Of a stretch of 64,000 nt of DNA, positions 30,298 through 41,884 are shown piece after piece. The notes beneath the pieces were generated by a model. The model had not been told where the DNA came from. It was given only the letters and a program-made list of their open reading frames with translations, and did not search any database. The stretch lies in the NCBI RefSeq assembly GCF_000733845.1, contig NZ_JPOI01000001.1:1341501-1405500 (forward strand), given 5' to 3'. The stretch's first letter is position 1. Each line of letters starts with the position of its first letter. This stretch comes from Geobacillus vulcani PSS1 (GTDB taxonomy: Bacteria > Bacillota > Bacilli > Bacillales > Anoxybacillaceae). The position numbers and the translations under genes were made by a program.

Positions 30298-30515
30298 TTT
30301 TAACTCCCCCCTATCATTATATTTTCCGAATTTTCATAATTTAAACTTAACAACTTTGGCGGAGTCAGTCAAGACTTTGTGGGAACTTTTTTTGGTTCAC
30401 TACGGACGTTGTAAATGGACGGTTAGTGAACAATTTTCAGGAATTAATATCGCAAACGCTTTCGGACTCTCATCCCTCATCTTGAGGCGGTGATATTGTA
30501 TTCCATTTTTTACAC

Positions 30516-30713
30516 CTAACCAACATCCTGAAGTGCCGACGGCGCTTGATACATCGGCGTCCCTGATGACCGCTGAAGATACGGGATGTTTTGACGCATC
30601 ACATCCGCCAACAACCGCCCTGTCTTCCGTTTGTCCTGTTCGATCCGAGCTGGCTTGGCCGAGGCTGCAGTCCGGGTCTCTTCCTCCTCCAACCGCCCAT
30701 TTCTCCACGAAAT
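30516..30713 (-). pseudogene. Unrecognised coding-like fragment
   Basis: An open minus-strand frame of 66 codons with no good start reads ...EEEETRTAASAKPARIEQDK... and ends LQDVG. Composition and codon use look like genuine Geobacillus coding sequence, unlike the AT-rich flanks. I do not recognise it; it may be the end of a truncated gene. Confidence 0.35.
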
Positions 30714-30790
30714 TCATGGTAGTCGTTCCAAAGAAATGACTTGATGAAGTATTTATTGGATGAGTTATTATCTTGGAAGGAGAAATGAAC

Positions 30791-31006
30791 ATGTTTCCAA
30801 TCATCGGCCGCCTGCGTTGCCCGATTTGTTCTGAGCCGATTCAGCCAGACGAAAAAGGGTTCCTCGACATCGTCAATACTGTCATGCATCAAAAATGCTA
30901 CTACAAGTTTCCGCATCGCCGTCTTCCCATAAGGGATGAGGGATCGTTTCAGAAAATGCTTCTGAAGTATCCCTTCTTTCATCGAGAAGATGATGAGGAA
31001 GATTAA
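30791..31006 (+). CDS. Small CxxC/HxxxC protein, hypothetical
   Basis: A 71-residue protein with RCPICSEPI near residue 9 and MHQKCYYKF near 33; a Cys2-His-Cys arrangement could bind zinc. The C-terminus is acidic (REDDEED). ATG 30791 has AAGGAG at 30777-30782 with 8-base spacing (ATG 30785 is too close). It is followed by a good terminator. The family is not recognised; it is the last gene before the right att repeat. Confidence 0.55.
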   Translation: MFPIIGRLRCPICSEPIQPDEKGFLDIVNTVMHQKCYYKFPHRRLPIRDEGSFQKMLLKYPFFHREDDEED

Positions 31007-31033
31007 AAAGGATGGAATATGAGCAACGAAAAG

Positions 31034-31057
31034 AAGGCGGATCGCTCCGCCTTTTTT
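31034..31057 (+). terminator. Terminator after the small zinc-finger-like gene
   Basis: AAGGCGGA (31034-31041), loop TCGC, TCCGCC (31046-31051), then six Ts. Confidence 0.85.
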
Positions 31058-31080
31058 GCACGGGATAGCAGCCGAAAATA

Positions 31081-31101
31081 ATTTTGCACAAATTTTGCAC
31101 G
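31081..31101. repeat. Paired decamer, 11-bp period (candidate integrase arm sites, right)
   Basis: ATTTTGCACA (31081-31090) and ATTTTGCACG (31092-31101), 60 bp inside the right att repeat. Matches the left pair at 28570. Confidence 0.65.
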
Positions 31102-31160
31102 ATGCAAGAGAACGTGTGGCTCAAATATTGAAATATCAATACTTTTAGGATATGGTTATT

Positions 31161-31176
31161 ATCCTGCCGAGGGGCG
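31161..31176. repeat. Right attachment-site repeat (partial tRNA-Arg 3' end)
   Basis: ATCCTGCCGAGGGGCG matches the tRNA 3' end at 28460-28474 apart from one extra G. Confidence 0.75.
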
Positions 31177-31224
31177 TTCCAACTATCCGACAAGTTCGGA
31201 TTGAGATTCCCAAATCCCTTGATG

Positions 31225-31247
31225 CGACCGCGTTTGCGGTCGTTTTT
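31225..31247 (+). terminator. Ancestral tRNA-Arg terminator, displaced by the element
   Basis: CGACCGC (31225-31231), loop GTTT, GCGGTCG (31236-31242), five Ts. It lies 49 bp beyond the right att repeat, where the tRNA terminator would be in an empty site. Confidence 0.75.
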
Positions 31248-31386
31248 CGTTTTGATCGCTACATAGGGTCAGAAGAAGGGGGCGTTTTTGGTTCCCTTCG
31301 TCTGTTTGCCTGCAGGCAGCCGTCAAAAATTTCTTCTACCTCCTCCCCTTCCCGTCGTGTACAATAAAAGAAAAGGGGGCGTGACG

Positions 31387-32694
31387 ATGAGGGCGGAGTT
31401 AAGGCAGGAGCAGCGGCTGCAGTTGGCGCTGACGAAGGAACTTGTGCAGGCGATTGAACTGCTTCAGTATTCCGCGGTGGATTTGGAAGCGTTTTTATAT
31501 GAGCGGTCGCTGGAAAACCCGTTTTTGGAAATTCGCCGCAGCCGGGGGCGGCAGCGGGTCCATCGGACGGAACGGGACCAAAAGCAGTGGCTGGAGAACA
31601 TCGGGGCCCGGCAGGAGACGCTCGTCGGCCATTTGCTTTCTCAGCTGCCTTCGCTCAAGCTGGCCGATCGGGATGAGCGCATCGTTCGTTGTCTCATCGC
31701 TTCGCTTGATGAGGACGGCTATTTGCGTGTCCCGCTCGTTGAGCTGGCGGCGCAATTTTCTGCGTCAGAACAAGAGATGGAGCGGGGACTGCGCCTCGTT
31801 CAGTCGCTCGACCCGCCGGGAGTCGGGGCGCGTGATTTGGCCGAGTGCCTTCGTTTGCAGCTCGAACGCCTTCCGGAGCGCGACGAGCTGGCGGAAACGA
31901 TCGTCCGCTGCCATTTTGTCCCCTTTGCGGAAAAGTCGTGGAAAACGTTGGCCAAGCAGCTTGGCGTCGGTCTTGGCGAGCTGCAGCGCGTCTTTGAGCT
32001 CATTCGCTCGCTCGAGCCGCGGCCGGGCATTCACTATTCGAGCGACAAACCGCCTTTGGTGGTGCCGGATGTGATCGTCGCCAGGGGGGCGGATGGAGAC
32101 TGGGTGGTCGCCTACAATGACGACATCCATCCGGAGCTCGGGTGGAACCGGGAGTACGAGCAGCGCATTGCCGCATCCGGCGACCGGCAGGCCGAACAGT
32201 TTATCAAAGAAAAATATCGGCAGTTTGCGTGGCTCGCGAAAAGTCTGGAACAGCGCAAGCAGACGCTGCTTCAGCTGATGGCGGTCATCGTGGAACGGCA
32301 GCGCCCGTGCTTCGAATTCGGGCTGTCCGCGCTCAAACCGATGACAATGCGCGAGGTGGCTGAGGAACTGGGGGTGCATGAATCGACGGTGAGCCGCGCG
32401 GTGCGCCATAAATATGCGCAAACGCCGTTCGGCACGGTCGAGCTGCGCCGCTTTTTTTCGAGCGCCGCTACCGCCGAGGCAACAGATGAGGCCGCTTCGT
32501 CGACCCAAGTGAAAGCGATCATCCAAGAGCTGATTGCCGCCGAAGACCCGCAAGCGCCGCTTTCCGACCAGCAGCTTGCCGATTTGCTTCACGGCCGGCA
32601 CGGCATCGCCATCTCGCGGCGAACGGTGGCGAAATACCGCGAGCAGCTGCGCATTCCGTCCTCGGCGAAGCGGAAGCAATACACGAATCTGTAA
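31387..32694 (+). CDS. rpoN: RNA polymerase sigma-54 factor (RpoN/SigL)
   Basis: A sigma factor for -24/-12 promoters that need an enhancer-binding ATPase; in Bacillus (SigL) it controls catabolic operons. The 435 residues match B. subtilis SigL. The N-terminal Gln/Leu-rich activator-binding region is QRLQLALTKELVQAIELLQY. The central helix-turn-helix TMREVAEELGVHESTVSRAV and the C-terminal RpoN box SRRTVAKYRE (near 417) are present. ATG 31387 follows AAAGGGGG. The frame is open upstream to 31288 without conservation. Confidence 0.96.
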   Translation: MRAELRQEQRLQLALTKELVQAIELLQYSAVDLEAFLYERSLENPFLEIRRSRGRQRVHRTERDQKQWLENIGARQETLVGHLLSQLPSLKLADRDERIVRCLIASLDEDGYLRVPLVELAAQFSASEQEMERGLRLVQSLDPPGVGARDLAECLRLQLERLPERDELAETIVRCHFVPFAEKSWKTLAKQLGVGLGELQRVFELIRSLEPRPGIHYSSDKPPLVVPDVIVARGADGDWVVAYNDDIHPELGWNREYEQRIAASGDRQAEQFIKEKYRQFAWLAKSLEQRKQTLLQLMAVIVERQRPCFEFGLSALKPMTMREVAEELGVHESTVSRAVRHKYAQTPFGTVELRRFFSSAATAEATDEAASSTQVKAIIQELIAAEDPQAPLSDQQLADLLHGRHGIAISRRTVAKYREQLRIPSSAKRKQYTNL

Positions 32695-32727
32695 ATCATG
32701 CATAAGATGGAAGAAAGGAAGAAACTG

Positions 32728-32973
32728 ATGCACATCCGTTTGTATACGAAAACCAACTGCCCGCTTTGTGAAAAAGCCAAGGCGGTGTTGATGGAGCTGC
32801 AGGCGGACATGGCCTTTACGATCGAAGAAGTGGATATTTATCAAGATGATGCGCTGCTTGAAAAATACCAGCTGATGATTCCCGTCGTGGAACTCAACGG
32901 CGAAGAAATCGGCTATGGAATGATTGAAAAAGAAACGGTGAGAAAGCGGTTGCGGGCGGCGCAAAACAGTTGA
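32728..32973 (+). CDS. Glutaredoxin-family thiol-disulfide protein
   Basis: An 81-residue thioredoxin-fold protein with the redox pair CPLC (TKTNCPLCEKAK near residue 8) and the cis-Pro stretch MIPVVELNG near 52. It probably performs a thiol-disulfide exchange with unknown partners. ATG 32728 has AGAAAGGAAG upstream. It follows rpoN by 33 bases on the same strand, and its stop codon lies inside the cggR -35 region. Confidence 0.85.
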   Translation: MHIRLYTKTNCPLCEKAKAVLMELQADMAFTIEEVDIYQDDALLEKYQLMIPVVELNGEEIGYGMIEKETVRKRLRAAQNS

Positions 32974-32998
32974 ACGCCCCGCCGCCTCCTGTTATAAT
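32970..32998 (+). promoter_or_regulatory. Promoter of the cggR-gap glycolytic operon
   Basis: TTGAAC (32970-32975), 17-bp spacer, TATAAT (32993-32998). The CggR operator lies 35 bp downstream, in the transcribed leader. Confidence 0.85.
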
Positions 32999-33032
32999 GG
33001 ACATGGCGCGGGAGGAATTTTTTATGAAGAGG

Positions 33033-33068
33033 TGGGACATAATATGTCACACCGGGACAAATAATGTC
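33033..33068. promoter_or_regulatory. CggR operator (two direct half-sites)
   Basis: TGGGACATAATATGTC (33033-33048), ACAC, CGGGACAAATAATGTC (33053-33068). This matches the B. subtilis CggR operator layout CGGGAC-N6-TGTC-N4-CGGGAC-N6-TGTC with one mismatch. CggR bound here blocks transcription until fructose-1,6-bisphosphate releases it. Confidence 0.92.
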
Positions 33069-33096
33069 CCTATGTCAAACCAAGGAGAAAGAGCCG

Positions 33097-35167
<2,071 letters not shown>

Positions 35168-35180
35168 TGTCGGCTCGGCG

Positions 35181-35210
35181 TTGAGTTTTCCATCCGTTCA
35201 AGTCTATAAT
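35181..35210 (+). promoter_or_regulatory. Possible internal promoter between gap and pgk
   Basis: TTGAGT (35181-35186), 18-bp spacer, TATAAT (35205-35210). A terminator-like hairpin lies immediately downstream (35224), so net output could depend on readthrough. Confidence 0.6.
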
Positions 35211-35223
35211 AGGGAAATGGAGG

Positions 35224-35255
35224 GGAGCGGGGAAATGATCCCCACTCCTTTTCCT
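35224..35255 (+). terminator. Hairpin terminator or attenuator between gap and pgk
   Basis: GGAG-C-GGGGA (35224-35233), loop AATGA, TCCCC-A-CTCC (35239-35248), then TTTTCCTTT. It would stop part of the gap transcript, and also anything starting at the 35181 promoter. Confidence 0.7.
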
Positions 35256-35289
35256 TTGTCGAAACTGCAGCCAAAAGGGGGCCCGAACG

Positions 35290-36474
35290 ATGAACAAGAA
35301 GACGATTCGCGATGTTGAGGTGAGAGGAAAACGCGTCTTTTGCCGCGTCGATTTTAACGTGCCGATGGAAGAAGGCGCCATCACCGATGACACGCGCATT
35401 CGCGCCGCACTCCCGACGATCCGCTATTTGATCGAAAACGGAGCGAAAGTCATTTTAGCGAGCCACCTCGGCCGCCCGAAAGGGAAAGTGGTCGAAGAAT
35501 TGCGTTTGGATGCCGTTGCGAAGCGGCTCGGCGAACTGCTTGGGCGGCCGGTCGCCAAAACGAATGAAGCGGTCGGCGATGAGGTGAAAGCGGCGGTCGC
35601 GAACTTGAACGAAGGCGATGTGCTCTTGCTGGAAAACGTCCGTTTTTACCCCGGCGAAGAGAAAAACGATCCCGAGCTGGCCAAAGCGTTTGCGGAGCTG
35701 GCGGATCTGTATGTCAACGATGCGTTCGGCGCCGCCCACCGCGCCCATGCGTCGACGGAAGGCATCGCTCATTACTTGCCGGCGGTCGCTGGCTTTTTGA
35801 TGGAAAAAGAACTCGAAGTGCTCGGCAAGGCACTCTCGAATCCGGACCGCCCGTTTACAGCGATCATCGGCGGCGCAAAAGTGAAAGACAAAATCGGCGT
35901 CATCGACAATTTGCTTGAGAAAGTCGACAACTTGATCATCGGCGGCGGGCTGGCGTATACGTTCGTCAAAGCGCTCGGCCATGACGTCGGCAAGTCGTTG
36001 CTGGAGGAGGACAAAATCGACCTAGCCAAATCATTTATGGAAAAGGCGAAAGAAAGAGGCGTCCGTTTTTATATGCCGGTGGACGTCGTCATCGCCGACC
36101 GGTTCGCCAACGACGCCAATACGAAAGTCGTGCCGATTGACGCCATCCCAAGCGATTGGGAGGCGCTTGACATCGGTCCAAAAACGCGCGAATTGTACCG
36201 CGATGTCATTCGTCAATCAAAGCTCGTCGTCTGGAACGGCCCGATGGGCGTCTTTGAAATGGAGGCGTTCGCCCATGGGACAAAAGCGGTTGCCCAAGCA
36301 TTGGCGGAAGCGACCGACACGTATTCGGTCATCGGCGGCGGGGACTCAGCGGCGGCGGTTGAAAAATTCGGCTTGGCCGACAAAATGGATCATATTTCCA
36401 CCGGCGGCGGCGCTTCGCTCGAATTCATGGAAGGAAAAGAGCTGCCGGGTGTCGTTGCGTTGCAAGACAAATGA
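35290..36474 (+). CDS. pgk: Phosphoglycerate kinase
   Basis: Transfers phosphate from 1,3-bisphosphoglycerate to ADP. The 394 residues match the Geobacillus enzyme. The substrate-binding [12 protein letters not shown] lies near residue 17, [10 protein letters not shown] near 57, and the C-terminal nucleotide-binding [15 protein letters not shown] near 345. The start follows AAGGGGG. Confidence 0.97.
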   Translation: MNKKTIRDVEVRGKRVFCRVDFNVPMEEGAITDDTRIRAALPTIRYLIENGAKVILASHLGRPKGKVVEELRLDAVAKRLGELLGRPVAKTNEAVGDEVKAAVANLNEGDVLLLENVRFYPGEEKNDPELAKAFAELADLYVNDAFGAAHRAHASTEGIAHYLPAVAGFLMEKELEVLGKALSNPDRPFTAIIGGAKVKDKIGVIDNLLEKVDNLIIGGGLAYTFVKALGHDVGKSLLEEDKIDLAKSFMEKAKERGVRFYMPVDVVIADRFANDANTKVVPIDAIPSDWEALDIGPKTRELYRDVIRQSKLVVWNGPMGVFEMEAFAHGTKAVAQALAEATDTYSVIGGGDSAAAVEKFGLADKMDHISTGGGASLEFMEGKELPGVVALQDK

Positions 36475-36535
36475 CCCACGGCGCCAGATTGGGCGCATGG
36501 CGGCGGACACCGCCCATCGAAAGGAAGGGTGAACG

Positions 36536-37297
36536 ATGAGAAAACGCATCATTGCAGGCAACTGGAAAATGCATAAAACGCTGGCGGAAGCTGTTCAATT
36601 TGTCGAGGAAGTAAAAGGGCTCGTGCCGCCGGCGGACGAAGTCGATTCCATCGTTTGCGCGCCGTTTCTCTTTTTGGATCGGTTAGTGCAAGCGGCAGAG
36701 GGCACCGATTTAAACATCGGGGCGCAAAACATGCACTTTGCCGACCAAGGGGCGTACACGGGCGAAGTGAGCCCGGTCATGCTGAAAGACATCGGCGTTA
36801 CGTATGTCATCCTCGGCCATTCGGAGCGCCGGCAAATGTTTGCGGAAACGGATGAGACCGTGAACAAAAAAGTGTTGGCGGCCTTCACCCGTGGGCTTAT
36901 ACCGATTATTTGCTGCGGCGAATCGCTTGAGGAACGGGAAGCGGGGCAGACGAACGCCGTCGTCGCTTCACAAGTGGAAAAAGCGCTCGCGGGATTGACG
37001 CCGGACCAAGTGAAGGAAGCGGTTATCGCATACGAGCCGATTTGGGCGATCGGCACGGGCAAATCGTCAACCGCCGAAGATGCGAATGAAGTTTGCGGCC
37101 ATATTCGTTCGGTCGTCTCGCGCTTGTTTGGCCCGGAAGCGGCGGAAGCGATCCGCATTCAATACGGCGGCAGCGTCAAACCGGACAACATCCGCGACTT
37201 CTTGGCGCAAGAACAGATTGACGGCGCCTTAGTCGGCGGGGCGAGCCTCGAGCCGGCTTCATTCTTGCAATTGGTGGAGGCGGGCCGCCATGAGTAA
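36536..37297 (+). CDS. tpiA: Triosephosphate isomerase
   Basis: Interconverts dihydroxyacetone phosphate and glyceraldehyde-3-phosphate. The 253 residues match. [13 protein letters not shown] near residue 7 contains the active-site Asn and Lys, [11 protein letters not shown] near 91 the His, and [12 protein letters not shown] near 165 the catalytic Glu and loop 6. The stop overlaps the gpmI start by 8 bases. Confidence 0.97.
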   Translation: MRKRIIAGNWKMHKTLAEAVQFVEEVKGLVPPADEVDSIVCAPFLFLDRLVQAAEGTDLNIGAQNMHFADQGAYTGEVSPVMLKDIGVTYVILGHSERRQMFAETDETVNKKVLAAFTRGLIPIICCGESLEEREAGQTNAVVASQVEKALAGLTPDQVKEAVIAYEPIWAIGTGKSSTAEDANEVCGHIRSVVSRLFGPEAAEAIRIQYGGSVKPDNIRDFLAQEQIDGALVGGASLEPASFLQLVEAGRHE

Positions 37298-38828
37298 AAA
37301 ACCGGTGGCTCTCATCATTTTGGACGGGTTTGCGCTGCGCGAGGAAACATACGGCAATGCGGTCGCCCAAGCGAAGAAGCCGAACTTTGACCGCTATTGG
37401 AACGAATACCCGCATACAACGCTCAAGGCGTGCGGCGAGGCGGTCGGGCTTCCGGAAGGGCAAATGGGCAACTCGGAGGTCGGGCACTTAAACATCGGCG
37501 CCGGCCGCATCGTCTACCAAAGCTTGACGCGGGTGAATATCGCCATTCGCGAAGGCGAGTTTGACCGCAATGAAACGTTTTTGGCGGCGATGAACCATGT
37601 GAAGCAGCATGGGACGAGCTTGCATTTGTTCGGCTTGCTTTCGGACGGTGGGGTGCACAGCCATATTCACCATTTGTACGCCCTTTTGCGCCTGGCGGCG
37701 AAAGAAGGCGTGAAGCGCGTGTACATCCACGGCTTTTTGGACGGCCGCGACGTCGGCCCGCAAACGGCGCCGCAATACATCAAAGAACTGCAGGAAAAAA
37801 TCAAGGAATACGGCGTCGGTGAAATCGCGACGTTATCGGGCCGCTACTACTCGATGGACCGCGACAAGCGGTGGGACCGCGTCGAGAAGGCGTATCGGGC
37901 CATGGTGTACGGCGAAGGCCCGACGTACCGGGATCCGCTTGAATGCATTGAAGACTCCTATAAGCATGGCATTTACGACGAATTCGTCCTACCGTCGGTC
38001 ATCGTCCGCGAAGACGGCCGTCCGGTGGCGACGATTCAAGACAACGACGCGATCATCTTCTATAATTTCCGCCCCGACCGGGCGATCCAAATTTCAAACA
38101 CGTTCACGAACGAAGATTTCCGCGAGTTTGACCGCGGGCCGAAGCATCCGAAGCATTTGTTCTTTGTCTGCTTGACGCATTTCAGCGAAACGGTGAAAGG
38201 GTACGTGGCGTTCAAGCCGACGAACCTTGACAACACGCTTGGCGAAGTGTTGTCGCAGCACGGCTTGCGCCAATTGCGCATCGCCGAGACGGAAAAATAT
38301 CCGCACGTGACATTTTTCATCAGCGGCGGCCGCGAAGAGAAGTTTCCGGGCGAAGATCGGATTTTGATCAACTCGCCGAAAGTGGCGACGTACGACTTGA
38401 AGCCGGAAATGAGCGCGTATGAAGTGACGGACGCGCTGCTGAAAGAGATTGCGGCTGATAAGTACGATGCGATCATCTTGAACTACGCGAACCCGGATAT
38501 GGTTGGCCATTCGGGCAAGCTCGAACCGACGATCAAGGCGGTGGAAGCGGTTGATGAGTGCCTCGGCAAAGTGGTCGATGCCATTTTGGCCAAAGGCGGC
38601 ATCGCGATCATCACCGCTGACCACGGCAATGCGGATGAAGTGCTGACGCCGGACGGCAAGCCGCAAACGGCCCATACGACGAATCCGGTGCCGGTTATCG
38701 TAACGAAAAAAGGCATCAAGCTCAGAGACGGCGGCATTTTAGGCGACTTGGCGCCGACGATGCTCGATTTGCTCGGCTTGCCGCAGCCGAAAGAAATGAC
38801 CGGAAAAACGTTAATCGTTCATGAATAA
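37290..38828 (+). CDS. gpmI: 2,3-bisphosphoglycerate-independent phosphoglycerate mutase
   Basis: A manganese-dependent mutase interconverting 3- and 2-phosphoglycerate. The 512 residues match the family. [12 protein letters not shown] near residue 7 contains a metal ligand, the catalytic Ser is in [16 protein letters not shown] near 60, and the C-terminal metal site is [11 protein letters not shown] near 445. It is translationally coupled with tpiA. Confidence 0.97.
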   Translation: MSKKPVALIILDGFALREETYGNAVAQAKKPNFDRYWNEYPHTTLKACGEAVGLPEGQMGNSEVGHLNIGAGRIVYQSLTRVNIAIREGEFDRNETFLAAMNHVKQHGTSLHLFGLLSDGGVHSHIHHLYALLRLAAKEGVKRVYIHGFLDGRDVGPQTAPQYIKELQEKIKEYGVGEIATLSGRYYSMDRDKRWDRVEKAYRAMVYGEGPTYRDPLECIEDSYKHGIYDEFVLPSVIVREDGRPVATIQDNDAIIFYNFRPDRAIQISNTFTNEDFREFDRGPKHPKHLFFVCLTHFSETVKGYVAFKPTNLDNTLGEVLSQHGLRQLRIAETEKYPHVTFFISGGREEKFPGEDRILINSPKVATYDLKPEMSAYEVTDALLKEIAADKYDAIILNYANPDMVGHSGKLEPTIKAVEAVDECLGKVVDAILAKGGIAIITADHGNADEVLTPDGKPQTAHTTNPVPVIVTKKGIKLRDGGILGDLAPTMLDLLGLPQPKEMTGKTLIVHE

Positions 38829-38835
38829 ATCTTGA

Positions 38836-40143
<1,308 letters not shown>

Positions 40144-40150
40144 CGGGAAT

Positions 40151-40184
40151 AGGCGTCCCTAACGGAGGGGGCGCCTGTTGTTTT
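40151..40184 (+). terminator. Terminator of the glycolytic operon
   Basis: AGGCGTCCC (40151-40159) pairs with GGGGCGCCT (40168-40176, one G-U), followed by GTTGTTTT. The stretch to 40335 holds only AT-rich DNA and a 14-bp palindrome, TCAAGACGTCTTGA, at 40221-40234. Confidence 0.78.
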
Positions 40185-40335
40185 GATGGAGGCAAAAGGG
40201 CGCTGAATGGCTGGCGGTGATCAAGACGTCTTGACGCATTCAGGAAAACTGCGCCTCTCCATCTCATAATTTGTAGAAAATTGTCTAATTTTCAGGAATA
40301 GTTTTTGTTGTTTTTTATTTTTAGAATAGAATTGG

Positions 40336-40479
40336 ATGAACCGTTTGAGCAGTTTAGAAGCCGCGGAAAAAGTCGTGTATTTGACGATCCAAGATTTTAA
40401 CGAGAAATGGGCAGGGCGAACGTTACGAGGATTTGCCGAAGCACAGGAAGCGCTTCAACGAATTTTTGTTCTGTTTCAC
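40336..40479 (+). pseudogene. IS256-family transposase C-terminal remnant
   Basis: The frame reads SSLEAAEKVVYLTIQDFNEK..., then RTLRGFAEAQEALQRIF, the typical C-terminus of mutator-type (IS256) transposases. It then departs from the family and runs in frame into the MFS gene without a stop. The tail EALQRIF parallels the remnant at 29105-29178. Confidence 0.75.
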
Positions 40480-40524
40480 AAGTGCATGACATGCCTAGTC
40501 TCAATCTTTTTAAGGGGGATCATT

Positions 40525-41793
40525 TTGAACGCTACAAAATTTTGCATAGCAACGTTTCTTTCCAACTTGGGGGACATCATATACAGTGTTGTTATAGCTT
40601 GGTATATTGCTGACGTTTTACAATCAGGTTTTTTGATGGGAGCAGTTTTATTTTCTCTAGGTTTGTCGAGATTTATTGCTGGGCTTCTTTGCGGACCGGT
40701 TATTGATCGAATAGGGGCAAAGTTGTTTCTGTGGTTGTCAGACATAATAAGGGCAATCATTGTGTTAGTTTTAGCTATTCTGTTATGGGATCATACGATC
40801 TCTTTTGTCATTCTCATAATGGTCTCCGTTTTGTTTGGAGCGATTGATGCTTTTTATTGGTCAGCCTCAGAATCAATAAAGCCAAGATTAGTCGCTACTG
40901 AATATTTAAGTCGTCTCAATAGTCAATACTTCACTGTTGTAAGAACAACGATCATTTTGGGTCCTTTAATCGCCGCTTGGATGGTTGAATCAATCTCAAT
41001 AGAACGTTCCTTGATCGCCATGTCTATCTTATATGTATTTTCAACTTTTTCCATTTTGTTTGTTGATTGTAAAAATAGTCATCTTGAAAATATGAACGAC
41101 AATAATGACAACACTTCTTACTTTTCGGATTTACGACTCGGTTTTAGTTTTTTGAATAGACAAAAAATGATTTTTTATTTGGTGATAACTATGTTTTTTG
41201 TAAATATTGGAGCAAACGGGGTTAATGTATTGTTCCCTTTTTTGGCTAAAAATGTTAGTGATGATGCTAAGTATTTAGGATATATATATTCATCGATGTC
41301 AATGGGAAGTTTGTTAACTGGTTTAATCTTTTCAGTTAAAAGCATTCACAAGGTTGAATTGAAGGTTATATATTTCTCTTTTCTTTTACAAGCTGCTGGT
41401 ATTGCCGCACTATGTTTCACCCAAAACTTTTTCATTACTCTAATTTTCGTTTTCGTAATTGGTTTAATTACTGGTTTTATAGGAGTCCTTATACCTACTT
41501 TTGTTCAACATTCTGTGCCTATTCATTTATTAGGAAGAGTGAATAGTATTATGATGGCAATTTCAATGCTATCAACGCCAGTAGCCCAGTTTATTTTTGG
41601 GGTCAGTGTTGATTATTTCAATATAAAATATCTTTTCTTCATTGCAGGTGCTTTGGGGATAGTTACTAGTTTATCTTCTTTATTAATTAATGAGAGAAAA
41701 GGTGCGCCAAGAGAAACTGTAATGGTGCTGACGGTTTCGGGCGCGGTGATCTTTGCTTTTCGGTATGGGACCTCTCTTTTCGAAGCGGCATGA
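40525..41793 (+). CDS. MFS transporter, probably acquired
   Basis: A 422-residue protein with 10-12 membrane segments, starting NATKFCIATFLSNLGDIIYS; the overall pattern resembles macrolide-efflux-type MFS exporters, but the substrate is unknown. TTG 40525 has AAGGGGG at 40512-40517 (8-base spacing) and is preferred; the frame is open further upstream only through an IS256 remnant. The gene is strikingly AT-rich up to about 41705, where composition jumps to GC-rich. The last 29 residues (from APRETVMVLTV) may therefore be a fusion to host DNA, not native tail. Confidence 0.75.
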   Translation: MNATKFCIATFLSNLGDIIYSVVIAWYIADVLQSGFLMGAVLFSLGLSRFIAGLLCGPVIDRIGAKLFLWLSDIIRAIIVLVLAILLWDHTISFVILIMVSVLFGAIDAFYWSASESIKPRLVATEYLSRLNSQYFTVVRTTIILGPLIAAWMVESISIERSLIAMSILYVFSTFSILFVDCKNSHLENMNDNNDNTSYFSDLRLGFSFLNRQKMIFYLVITMFFVNIGANGVNVLFPFLAKNVSDDAKYLGYIYSSMSMGSLLTGLIFSVKSIHKVELKVIYFSFLLQAAGIAALCFTQNFFITLIFVFVIGLITGFIGVLIPTFVQHSVPIHLLGRVNSIMMAISMLSTPVAQFIFGVSVDYFNIKYLFFIAGALGIVTSLSSLLINERKGAPRETVMVLTVSGAVIFAFRYGTSLFEAA

Positions 41794-41819
41794 GCACCTC
41801 TCATGCGGGCGCAAAACGA

Positions 41820-41848
41820 TGGACGTGGGAGGGGTGGTGGTTTATACT
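41820..41848 (+). promoter_or_regulatory. Possible promoter of the carboxylesterase gene
   Basis: TGGACG (41820-41825, weak -35), 17 bp, TATACT (41843-41848). The start codon is 37 bases downstream. Confidence 0.4.
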
Positions 41849-41884
41849 ATTTTTGAATCGTTTGAATATTCAGGAGGTAGAGGG

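Larger units (their letters stand above)
28460..31176. mobile_element. Degenerate integrative element in tRNA-Arg
   Basis: The tRNA 3' end ATCCTGCCGAGGGCG (28460-28474) recurs as ATCCTGCCGAGGGGCG at 31161-31176. Between them lie a truncated tyrosine recombinase directly next to the tRNA, an IS256-type remnant, two minus-strand extracellular-type genes (one frameshifted), a coding-like fragment and a small zinc-finger-like gene. The order tRNA-integrase-cargo-partial tRNA repeat is that of a tRNA-integrated phage or island. At 2.7 kb with a broken integrase it is a remnant. Confidence 0.75.

Noticed and set aside
31765..32964. 399-codon minus-strand frame over rpoN
   Set aside because: Antisense shadow of rpoN and the glutaredoxin-like gene.
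40336..40524. N-terminal extension of the MFS transporter
   Set aside because: This part is an IS256 transposase C-terminus, and a TTG with a good ribosome site lies at the real transporter start.
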